64,000 nt of DNA, from the NCBI RefSeq assembly GCF_000407365.1, contig NZ_ASVU01000001.1, forward strand, positions 1,769,501 to 1,833,500, given 5' to 3'. Of this stretch, positions 15,824 to 22,348 are shown in pieces; positions within the stretch are counted from its first letter, which is position 1; every line of letters starts with the position of its first letter. The notes under the pieces were generated by a model. The model was not told the DNA's origin and made no database searches. It saw nothing but the letters and a program-made list of their open reading frames with translations. The translations under genes were made by a program, and so were the position numbers. This DNA comes from Enterococcus asini ATCC 700915 (GTDB taxonomy: Bacteria; Bacillota; Bacilli; Lactobacillales; Enterococcaceae).

Positions 15824-16233
15824 AAATCGAAAAAACATTGAATATACCCGCCGAGTTTTTTTACAACAAGGTAATCGATTCGGTAATCTTTGATGTGCGT
15901 CAAGCAACCGGAAAAGACCTTACTCGCAAACAGCTGAAAAATTTTGAATATGTGAAGACTTTTTCAAAAAACAGCCGGGCGAAAATCAAGATCGATGAGG
16001 TCGTTGAAAATCAAACCTATCAATTCAAAACGTCCACGACCAAGAATGACTTCGTTGCTCGTTATGACATTGAACCGTTGACCGACTCTAGCTGTAAGGT
16101 ATCTTACACCGAAACGATGAAGTCCTTTGGTTTTATGCAACAGATGAATGACATGGTCCTGGGAATCGTCGTGGGGATGTTTAAACGGCGGCATTTCAAG
16201 AAAATGTTGACTATGATTGAACAATCTTACTAA
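15820..16233 (+). CDS. DUF3284-family protein
   Basis: This 137-residue protein resembles DUF3284, which in lactic acid bacteria is often found beside Lac/cellobiose PTS genes. It has an SRPBCC-like pattern: an N-terminal strand IEKTLNIPAEFFYNKVID, a helix, several beta strands (YQFKTSTTKNDFVARYDIEP) and a long C-terminal helix. No catalytic motif is evident. It overlaps the preceding membrane-protein gene by four bases and ends at an imperfect terminator. Its placement 0.5 kb after EIIC fits a sugar-related but undefined role. Confidence 0.78.
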   Translation: MKIEKTLNIPAEFFYNKVIDSVIFDVRQATGKDLTRKQLKNFEYVKTFSKNSRAKIKIDEVVENQTYQFKTSTTKNDFVARYDIEPLTDSSCKVSYTETMKSFGFMQQMNDMVLGIVVGMFKRRHFKKMLTMIEQSY

Positions 16234-16258
16234 AGGGGTCGTAATGACGCCTTTTTTT
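16232..16258 (+). terminator. Imperfect Rho-independent terminator
   Basis: AAGGGGTC pairs with GACGCCTT with one mismatch around a GTAAT loop, then T7. It directly overlaps the DUF3284 stop. Confidence 0.55.
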
Positions 16259-16281
16259 ATTTTTTTGTGAGGTGAAATGTG

Positions 16282-17463
16282 ATGTCAGAGATTAGACAAA
16301 TGGGAACAGAATCCCTACGAGACATGCTGAATATCGTGGCTTACGCTTTTCAGTGGCAGCTTTCTGAGCGAAATGTACAACGCTTTACGTCTTTAGCGGC
16401 AAATTCTTGGAACTATGGTTCCTTTGATGAAGAGGGGAAGCTAGCCAGTCAAGTGATGGCTACTCCTTTTCAAGTAGACTTGTTTGGAGACCAACACACT
16501 ATGGCAGGAATTGGCTTTGTGGCGACTTATCCGGAATACCGGAGCCAAGGGCGGATTGATCGTATCATGAAGCAATTATTGGCGGACTGTCGCAAGGAAG
16601 GAGTCACACTTTCTTACTTAGCGCCGTTTTCCTATTCCTTTTATCGCCGTTATGGCTATGAGTTGACCTTTGAGCGAGCAGTCTATGAAGTGCCTGCTAT
16701 GGAATGGCCGGATTCGCTTAAAGTTCCTGGGACAACCCGTCGTCTTTTATGGGAGAGTGCCCAAGAAGTACTGCACGAGCTTTATCAAAAAGCACCTCGG
16801 CATCACAAAGGTGGCTTAGTGCGAGCAGCTTGGTGGGAAGCGTTCAAGTTTCCATTGCGTAAAGACTACCAATATGCAGTGTACTACGATGAACAAGGAG
16901 TACCTCAAGGGTATCTGGTCTATCTTTTGGAACCCGGTCTATTGACCATTGCGGAGTGGACATGGCTAACAGGAGACGCTTATCGAGGGTTGAATCGCTT
17001 TGTAGCTTCCCATAAAGGATCCGTGGCCAAAATCAGTTACGATGTGGGCTTCGATGGACACAATTTACAATTTTTAGCTGCCAATCCCATGGAAGCGTAC
17101 TGTGTACGTCCAGAAATGATGGCCCGAGTGGTAGATGTGGAAAGTTTTCTAAAAAACTCTAAAAAGGTTCAAAGCCTTCCTGCAAGTCTGGCTATTGAAA
17201 TTCATGATGACCATTATGCACCGTGGAATAATGGCATTTTCCAGTTGCAAAAACAAGGGGATACGGTTCAGGTAGAGATGGTAGAAAGTACGGAGCTACC
17301 AGTATTACGCATGACGATTCAGCATTTTACCCAGTTGTTTATGGGCTATTTGACACCGGAAACTTTAGTGGCTTATGACTTTTTAAAGACGGATGAAAAG
17401 CTTTTAACAGACTTCAAAGCCATTCTGCCAACAGAAAAACCGATCTTAGAGGATTACTTCTAA
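16282..17463 (+). CDS. Eis-like GNAT N-acetyltransferase with SCP2-type C-terminus
   Basis: This 393-residue protein has the Eis architecture. The N-terminal GNAT domain contains the acetyl-CoA loop YPEYRSQGRIDRIMKQLL (about residues 78-95) and SYSFYRRYGYE. A second GNAT-like domain spans about 150-290. An SCP2-like C-terminal domain (about 300-393) includes LPVLRMTIQHFTQLFMGYLT. Eis enzymes acetylate amines such as aminoglycosides in mycobacteria, but the natural substrate in Firmicutes is unknown. The ATG at 16282 follows GAGGTG. The longer GTG start adds one residue. Confidence 0.85.
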   Translation: MSEIRQMGTESLRDMLNIVAYAFQWQLSERNVQRFTSLAANSWNYGSFDEEGKLASQVMATPFQVDLFGDQHTMAGIGFVATYPEYRSQGRIDRIMKQLLADCRKEGVTLSYLAPFSYSFYRRYGYELTFERAVYEVPAMEWPDSLKVPGTTRRLLWESAQEVLHELYQKAPRHHKGGLVRAAWWEAFKFPLRKDYQYAVYYDEQGVPQGYLVYLLEPGLLTIAEWTWLTGDAYRGLNRFVASHKGSVAKISYDVGFDGHNLQFLAANPMEAYCVRPEMMARVVDVESFLKNSKKVQSLPASLAIEIHDDHYAPWNNGIFQLQKQGDTVQVEMVESTELPVLRMTIQHFTQLFMGYLTPETLVAYDFLKTDEKLLTDFKAILPTEKPILEDYF

Positions 17464-17475
17464 GCAAAAATGAAT

Positions 17476-17509
17476 ACAAAAAAGACGCCTTTTTTGATAA
17501 AAAGGCGTC
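17476..17509 (-). terminator. Terminator of the tRNA-Arg gene
   Basis: On the minus strand GACGCCTTTTT pairs with AAAAGGCGTC and is followed by a T6 run. It lies directly 3' of the tRNA. Its A-rich opposite side could also slow transcription from the acetyltransferase gene. Confidence 0.75.
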
Positions 17510-17514
17510 ACAAA

Positions 17515-17588
17515 CGTCCCCGACTGGAATCGAACCAGCGACGTTTCGCTTAGGAGGCGAACCCTCTATCCTACTGAGGTACGAGGAC
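17515..17588 (-). tRNA. tRNA-Arg (anticodon CCU)
   Basis: The 74-base cloverleaf is complete. The acceptor GTCCTCG (17588-17582) pairs with CGGGGAC with one G-T pair, discriminator G. The D-arm is CCTCAGTAGGATAGAGG. The anticodon stem TTCGC/GCGAA closes the loop CTCCTAA (CCT), and the T-arm contains GGTTCGATTCC. CCA is not encoded. CCU reads the rare AGG codon. Confidence 0.93.
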
Positions 17589-17664
17589 AACAACGATTAT
17601 TTTTACACTTTACTCATTTTAACGTGATTAAAATGCTTTAGCAAGCTATTGGAGGAATTTTTTT

Positions 17665-18597
17665 ATGGTAAAACGATTGATTAGCGCCAATCCCAGTGAT
17701 GTGGCGAAGATGAATGGTTCAGAATTGAAGCAAGCGATTAAAGCCAGTGAAGGACGAACCATCTGTGTGGAAAATGTAGTAGGTGCAATGCCCCAATCAG
17801 GGGATTTAACCAATGCAGAAGTGGCCAAAGCTTTTGGTGCGGACTTGATCTTGTTAAATGGCTTCGATTGTTTCCGGCCGATTGTGATGGGGGTTCCAGG
17901 AATTCCTTTTGATCGTGTGTTGGGACCAGAAGAAGAAATCGAAAATCCAATTCCGATTTTGAAGCACTTAACCGGTCGGCCGATTGGGATCAATTTGGAA
18001 CCTGTGGCAGAAAACAGTGACTTAATGAGTGAACAAGTGGTGATCTCTGCCGGTCGTACCAGTTCTGTGGCAACGATTCAAAAAGCAGAAGAAATGGGCG
18101 TGGATTTTATTTGCTTTACGGGGAATCCAGGAACCGGTGTGACAAATGAAGCAATCGCCCAAGCCGTGAAGACGGCAAAGGAACATTTTTCTGGTTTGAT
18201 TATCGCTGGGAAGATGCACAGTGCCGGCTCCAGTGAACCAGTGGTGACCAAAGAAGCGATTGAAGCCTATGTTAATGCCGGAGCGGATGTTTTACTGCTG
18301 CCAGCTGTAGGGACGATTCAAGGCTTTTTGGAAAGTGATTTAATTGAGGCCGTGAAGTTTGCGAAAGAACGGGGTTTATTGACGATGACTGCCATCGGTA
18401 CGAGTCAAGAAAGTGCTCGGCCGGAGACGTTGCGCCAAATCGCTTTAACCGCGAAAACGTGCGGGGTGGATATTCAGCATATTGGGGATGCCGGGTACGG
18501 TGGTTTAGCACCAGCGGAAAACATCTTTGAAATGTCAATCGCCATTCGGGGGATGCGCCATACCTTATACCGTTGTGCGCAATCCGTGAACCGCTAA
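17665..18597 (+). CDS. TIM-barrel protein of unknown function (DUF7916-like)
   Basis: This 310-residue protein has repeated beta-alpha units typical of a TIM barrel: TICVENVVGAMPQSGDLTNA, ADLILLNGFDCF, PIGINLEPVAENSD, GVDFICFTGNPGTGV, LIIAGKMHSAGSS, GADVLLLPAVGTIQG, LTMTAIGTSQE and HIGDAGYGGLAP. It resembles proteins often mislabelled as haloacid dehalogenase or PEP phosphonomutase and now grouped as DUF7916. The conserved Asp, Glu, Lys and Gly loops suggest a phosphate-binding enzyme, but no reaction is known. TTGGAGGA precedes the ATG. It stands alone between the tRNA gene and a terminator. Confidence 0.7.
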   Translation: MVKRLISANPSDVAKMNGSELKQAIKASEGRTICVENVVGAMPQSGDLTNAEVAKAFGADLILLNGFDCFRPIVMGVPGIPFDRVLGPEEEIENPIPILKHLTGRPIGINLEPVAENSDLMSEQVVISAGRTSSVATIQKAEEMGVDFICFTGNPGTGVTNEAIAQAVKTAKEHFSGLIIAGKMHSAGSSEPVVTKEAIEAYVNAGADVLLLPAVGTIQGFLESDLIEAVKFAKERGLLTMTAIGTSQESARPETLRQIALTAKTCGVDIQHIGDAGYGGLAPAENIFEMSIAIRGMRHTLYRCAQSVNR

Positions 18598-18636
18598 TTT
18601 CAGCTTGATTGAATTTTAAAAAAGGAAAAACTAAAA

Positions 18637-18673
18637 AAGCCGTCTGACAAAAGGTTGTCAGGCGGTTTTTTGT
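18637..18673. terminator. Bidirectional terminator
   Basis: AGCCGTCTGACAA pairs with TTGTCAGGCGGTT with one G-T, and A and T runs flank it. It separates the TIM-barrel gene from the convergent yolD-like gene. Confidence 0.85.
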
Positions 18674-18706
18674 GACTTGAGGAAAAAGTGTCTTAGGCGC
18701 TTTTGG

Positions 18707-19069
18707 TTAGGTCAAATCACTCCATTTTACTGCTCGTCCTAAAGCCACGTGGCGAATTTCATCGTAATGAACTTTCTCCCCGGCGATAAAGAGTCCCAGC
18801 TCATCATAGGCCTGGATTACGCCGACGATATTGGGCAAATAATGACCTTCTTGATCCAATTCTTCTTTTTGCAAAGTAATCGGTTGATTCTTCGTTAAAG
18901 CGGTGGTCAAAATTTGGTTGATCTCTCCTTGCATCATCAATGGTTTTTGGGGCCAAAGCACGGCTTGTTCTTTTTTTTCTTTGGTCAATTGGCTAGTGTG
19001 TTCGGAAAGGTAGAAGCCGTTCCATTTTAATTTTTTGCGATCTTGATAAGGGTGCAATTCATTTTTCAT
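18707..19069 (-). CDS. YolD-like protein
   Basis: This 120-residue protein is of the YolD type, with RKKLKWNGFYLSEHT near the N-terminus and a C-terminal strand block with IVGVIQAYDELGLFIAGEKV and DEIRHVAL. YolD-like genes in Firmicutes commonly accompany UvrX/UmuC-type polymerases and are thought to take the place of UmuD-like accessory factors. Its start overlaps the polymerase stop by four bases, so the two are translationally coupled and share the SOS promoter. Confidence 0.8.
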   Translation of the reverse strand: MKNELHPYQDRKKLKWNGFYLSEHTSQLTKEKKEQAVLWPQKPLMMQGEINQILTTALTKNQPITLQKEELDQEGHYLPNIVGVIQAYDELGLFIAGEKVHYDEIRHVALGRAVKWSDLT

Positions 19070-20397
19070 AAACCATCCAATCCTCCTGGGCCGCCCCCGG
19101 CATGACCGCCAACCAAGCCGGCTCGCTTGATGCTACGGGCGCCATTGACTTTACTTGTTGCGTGGACGATTGCGGTGAAGCCGTATTTTTCGCGAATGCG
19201 ATCGATAATCTGATCCAGATGCTCCTCCTTGGCACTTTCTTCTGGCGAGGAAAAGAGATCCAATTGCCGGCTCTGGGTAAAAATCAGGCGGGAATAACTA
19301 ATGCCCACGTGGCGAACGACTTGGCCGGTGTAGTATTTGCGAAAGAGTTGCAGGCAATAGTTCATTAATTTCTTGGTATTGTCCGTGGCGGGAATTTTCA
19401 TCTGATGGGAAAAACCACTTTTTTCGCCCATGGCGCCGCCGATAAAAAGACTGACACACTGGGTTAAACAGCCGTGGCGGCGAATGCGAGCGGCGACTTG
19501 TTCCGCCATCTCTCGGACTACCAACTCGATTTCACTAGCATCGGTGTAGTTACGGGGTAAAACTTGGCTGTTGCTGTAGGATTTTTCTTTGGCCACAGGG
19601 GACGCTTCAGAGAGAATGGTGCGATCGATACCATTGGCGTGGTAGTAATGCTGCTGGCCCATGACGCCGAATTTTTGGTAGAGTAGCTCGGGCTCGGTAT
19701 GGGCTAATTGCCAGATGGTGTCGATGCCCATGCGGTAGAAGTTCTTTTCCATCCGGGAACCGATACCCCAAAAATCTTGCATTCTCGGAATTTTCCAGAC
19801 GGTTTCCGGGATGTCTTGGTATTGCCACTGGGCTCGGAATTTAGGATTGTGCTTGGCGCCGTTGTCCAAAGCTAATTTGGCCAAAAGCGGATTGTCCCCG
19901 ATGCCTACGGAAAGCACTAAACCCAGCTTTTCTTCTGCTTCTTTTTGAATGCGTTTGGCAAAGCGCCAGCGTTTTTCTTGGCGACTTAAGCCGGTATCTG
20001 GAAAGAACAGTTGCATGGAGTCGGTCACATCAATCAAACTTTCATCGATGGAGTAGACGAGGTGGTCTTCTTCTGCCACGTATTCTTTGAGCAATTGATT
20101 GAATTTGACATTTTCTTGGATATAGAGATTCATCCGCGGGGGAACTTGCCATAAATCGGGATGATTGGGCAGGTTGTTTGCCCGAGTGACATTGGAAATG
20201 CCTAAGCGTTCTTTGGCAGCGGGAGAAGAAGCAAGAATCAGTCCTTTACCGGTATTGTCCGCCGTGCTCATTACCACTAACATCGTTGTTAAGGGATCAA
20301 GGCCGCGAACCGCACACTCCACGGTGGCGTAAAAAGATTTCACGTCTACAAAGAGGATGTCGCGCAAGGGCTCTTTTTCGTAGTCGAAATTCAACAA
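19066..20397 (-). CDS. Y-family translesion DNA polymerase (UvrX/UmuC type)
   Basis: This 443-residue error-prone polymerase bypasses DNA lesions. Catalytic motif DVKSFYATVEC is at about residues 18-28 and SIDESLIDVT at about 117-126, giving the three palm carboxylates. The thumb with HhH is around DFWGIGSRMEKNFYRMGI. The little-finger domain continues to about residue 400. The extreme C-terminus is Gly-rich (GGHAGGGPGGLDGL) and lacks a classic clamp-binding QLxLF, although LDLFSSPEE at about 385 is a likely clamp peptide. It forms an SOS-controlled operon with the yolD-like gene. Confidence 0.92.
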   Translation of the reverse strand: MLNFDYEKEPLRDILFVDVKSFYATVECAVRGLDPLTTMLVVMSTADNTGKGLILASSPAAKERLGISNVTRANNLPNHPDLWQVPPRMNLYIQENVKFNQLLKEYVAEEDHLVYSIDESLIDVTDSMQLFFPDTGLSRQEKRWRFAKRIQKEAEEKLGLVLSVGIGDNPLLAKLALDNGAKHNPKFRAQWQYQDIPETVWKIPRMQDFWGIGSRMEKNFYRMGIDTIWQLAHTEPELLYQKFGVMGQQHYYHANGIDRTILSEASPVAKEKSYSNSQVLPRNYTDASEIELVVREMAEQVAARIRRHGCLTQCVSLFIGGAMGEKSGFSHQMKIPATDNTKKLMNYCLQLFRKYYTGQVVRHVGISYSRLIFTQSRQLDLFSSPEESAKEEHLDQIIDRIREKYGFTAIVHATSKVNGARSIKRAGLVGGHAGGGPGGLDGL

Positions 20398-20439
20398 TTC
20401 CCATAACCTCCTTTCTTAGTTAACTAAGCCTCTGGGTTT

Positions 20440-20468
20440 ATTATACGAACGTATGTTTGTTCTGTAAA
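20440..20468 (-). promoter_or_regulatory. Promoter with embedded SOS (LexA/DinR) box
   Basis: On the minus strand TTTACA, a 17-base spacer and TATAAT form a near-consensus promoter 43 bases from the polymerase start. The spacer contains CAAACATACGTTCG, equal to CGAACGTATGTTTG on the plus strand, which fits the Gram-positive LexA box CGAACRNRYGTTYC except for the last base. Confidence 0.88.
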
Positions 20469-20653
20469 GCGAACAGTGGGAAAAAATCTCAGGAAACACA
20501 AGGAAAGCATTGAAAAGTGGCTGATTGATTGGCGCTAATCGTTTTGCTTTCTTGAAAAATGTAAGCGTGTTAAACTTTAATTAGCGTGAGGCTTTCTTGC
20601 TTGATAGAGGAAGTGGCTCACCTGAGAGTATCCACAATAGGAGGGAATCGCTT

Positions 20654-21772
20654 ATGACGAAAGTAGGCAAAGAATTACTGGCAGAACTGACCGGAGCAGA
20701 TACATTGGGACCGTTTGTGTCAATCATGCTCAACACCCACGTGGCCCATCAAGATGTGGAAAAAGATCAGATCAAGTTTAAGAATTTTGCAAAAGAAGCG
20801 AAAAAGCGTTTTGAGAAAAAGTATCCCGCTGAAGACTGGAACAACTATCAGACGAAGCTCGATGCCATTTTAGCTGACCAATCCTTCTGGCGCAGTGCTT
20901 CTAAAAGTGTAGCGGTCTTTGTGACGGCGCAAGATACTTGGATTCATCGCTTGCAAATCCCGATTGATGATCAATACTATGTGGGGGATACGCCTTATGT
21001 TTTAGGGGCGATTCGCAATGCCCAGTTTAACTATACCTATTATCTTTTGGCTTTAAATCGTGACTCCATGGCCTTGTACTTCGTGGACAATGGTCAAATT
21101 CATTCAGTGGACTTACCAGAAGGGGCACCGGTGGATGTACCCACGGCTTTAGGGGAAGAAATCACTGGAGGCAACTTGAATTATCGTTCCCAAGGGGGGC
21201 AAAATAGCGCCCAAGAAGCGGCTTATCACGGGGTGAATGCCAAAGATGAAGAGGTGGAAATCGACTGGAAGAATTACTACCAAGCTGTCGACACCTTCTT
21301 ACGAGAAGACTTGGACAATGCTGCCGGTTACCCTTTGTACCTCTTTGCTTTACCGGAAAACCAAACCATGTTTAAAAAGTATGCCAAAGCACCGTTCTTT
21401 AGTACCGACGCGGCCGTTGATAGTTCTCCGGCTAACATCAGTAATGGCGACTGGGAAAAAGTGATTGCAGAAATTAGTAAGCAATTGGCTGAAAAAGAAG
21501 TAGCGGGTTATCAAAAACTTTTGGATAAGAAATTCATGGATCAGTTGGTGGATATTTTACCGGCTTCTAAAGAAGGGCGGGTGGCTAATTTATTTATTGC
21601 CACATCGAACTTGGTGGATGGCTTCGGGGAAGATCCCGATACGGAGTACGACCGCCGGCAAGTGTTGAATACGTTGGTTATCAATACTTTGAAAAACGGT
21701 GGGGAAGCCCATCTCTTAGCGCAAAAAGATGCGCCGGATGAAAAGAGCCTAACAGCTATTCTCCGTTACTAA
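20654..21772 (+). CDS. baeRF-family protein (possible ribosome-associated release-factor-like)
   Basis: This 372-residue protein resembles the bacterial archaeo-eukaryotic release factor families (probably family 6). The N-terminal part has SKSVAVFVTAQDTWIHRL and then a strand-rich middle region YYLLALNRDSMALYFVDNG. The C-terminal eL30-like portion is GRVANLFIATSNLVDG to NTLKNGGEAHLL. Such proteins are predicted to act on stalled ribosomes, but few have been tested. ATAGGAGGGAA precedes the ATG at 20654. A longer in-frame start at 20597 lacks a ribosome site. The 250-base upstream region holds only the divergent SOS promoter and no further gene. Confidence 0.7.
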   Translation: MTKVGKELLAELTGADTLGPFVSIMLNTHVAHQDVEKDQIKFKNFAKEAKKRFEKKYPAEDWNNYQTKLDAILADQSFWRSASKSVAVFVTAQDTWIHRLQIPIDDQYYVGDTPYVLGAIRNAQFNYTYYLLALNRDSMALYFVDNGQIHSVDLPEGAPVDVPTALGEEITGGNLNYRSQGGQNSAQEAAYHGVNAKDEEVEIDWKNYYQAVDTFLREDLDNAAGYPLYLFALPENQTMFKKYAKAPFFSTDAAVDSSPANISNGDWEKVIAEISKQLAEKEVAGYQKLLDKKFMDQLVDILPASKEGRVANLFIATSNLVDGFGEDPDTEYDRRQVLNTLVINTLKNGGEAHLLAQKDAPDEKSLTAILRY

Positions 21773-21786
21773 AAAGTCACTTTTGA

Positions 21787-21824
21787 GCTAGCCCGAGAAC
21801 TTGTTTCTCGGGCTAGCTTTTTAA
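21787..21824 (+). terminator. Rho-independent terminator
   Basis: A 13-bp perfect stem GCTAGCCCGAGAA / TTCTCGGGCTAGC (21787-21799 with 21805-21817) is followed by T5. Confidence 0.9.
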
Positions 21825-21839
21825 GGAAGTGCAAAAAGA

Positions 21840-21869
21840 TTGGGCAGGGACTATTTTCTATGGTACAAT
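21840..21869 (+). promoter_or_regulatory. Promoter of the first cold-shock gene
   Basis: TTGGGC, 18 bases, then TACAAT, with TGG just before it forming an extended -10. It leaves an untranslated leader of about 120 bases, in keeping with cold-shock genes regulated by their mRNA leader. Confidence 0.55.
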
Positions 21870-21996
21870 ATGAGTTGTAGTTTTTGTTAAGGGATCTTAT
21901 GGTAGGTTTGTTTGGTAAACATCTTTCCCATGAACACCCGATACATGAAATTGCACAATCAAAACGTGGGAAAACCCCACCAGGAGGATACTTAAC

Positions 21997-22197
21997 ATGC
22001 AAACAGGTACTGTAAAATGGTTCAACGCTGACAAAGGCTTCGGATTTATCACTGCGGAAGACGGCAACGATGTATTCGTTCACTTCTCAGCTATCCAAGG
22101 CGACGGATTCAAAACTTTAGAAGAAGGTCAAGCAGTGACTTTCGATGTTGAAGAAGGTCAACGTGGCCCTCAAGCAACAAACGTTGTTAAAGCGTAA
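21997..22197 (+). CDS. Cold-shock protein (CspA family)
   Basis: This 66-residue OB-fold protein binds single-stranded RNA and DNA as an RNA chaperone. RNP1 is KGFGFI (about 15-20) and RNP2 is VFVHFSAI (about 28-35). CCAGGAGGA precedes the ATG. It is monocistronic with a long leader and its own terminator. It is a close paralogue of the gene at 63647, so the window carries two members. Confidence 0.95.
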   Translation: MQTGTVKWFNADKGFGFITAEDGNDVFVHFSAIQGDGFKTLEEGQAVTFDVEEGQRGPQATNVVKA

Positions 22198-22215
22198 TTT
22201 TATTTGTCAATCATG

Positions 22216-22248
22216 AGTCTGGCGGTTTTTTCCCGTCAGGCTTTTTTT
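22216..22248 (+). terminator. Terminator of the cold-shock gene
   Basis: AGTCTGGCGG pairs with CCGTCAGGCT through two G-T pairs, then T7. Confidence 0.8.
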
Positions 22249-22348
22249 ATTTGCCCCGGATTTGCGGGCGAGCAGTTGGACCATTGGTTGCTTGTAGCCA
22301 ACATGCTGTAGTATAATTTTCCTCGATGTGAAAGTGAGGTGGCCAATC

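Noticed and set aside
17515-18597. Integrated mobile element at the tRNA-Arg gene
   Set aside because: No integrase, no repeated tRNA 3' end and no composition change are seen near it.
20559-20573. cre-like sequence TGTAAGCGTGTTAA before the baeRF gene
   Set aside because: Two mismatches at important CcpA positions (T to G and C to A) and no sugar gene downstream.
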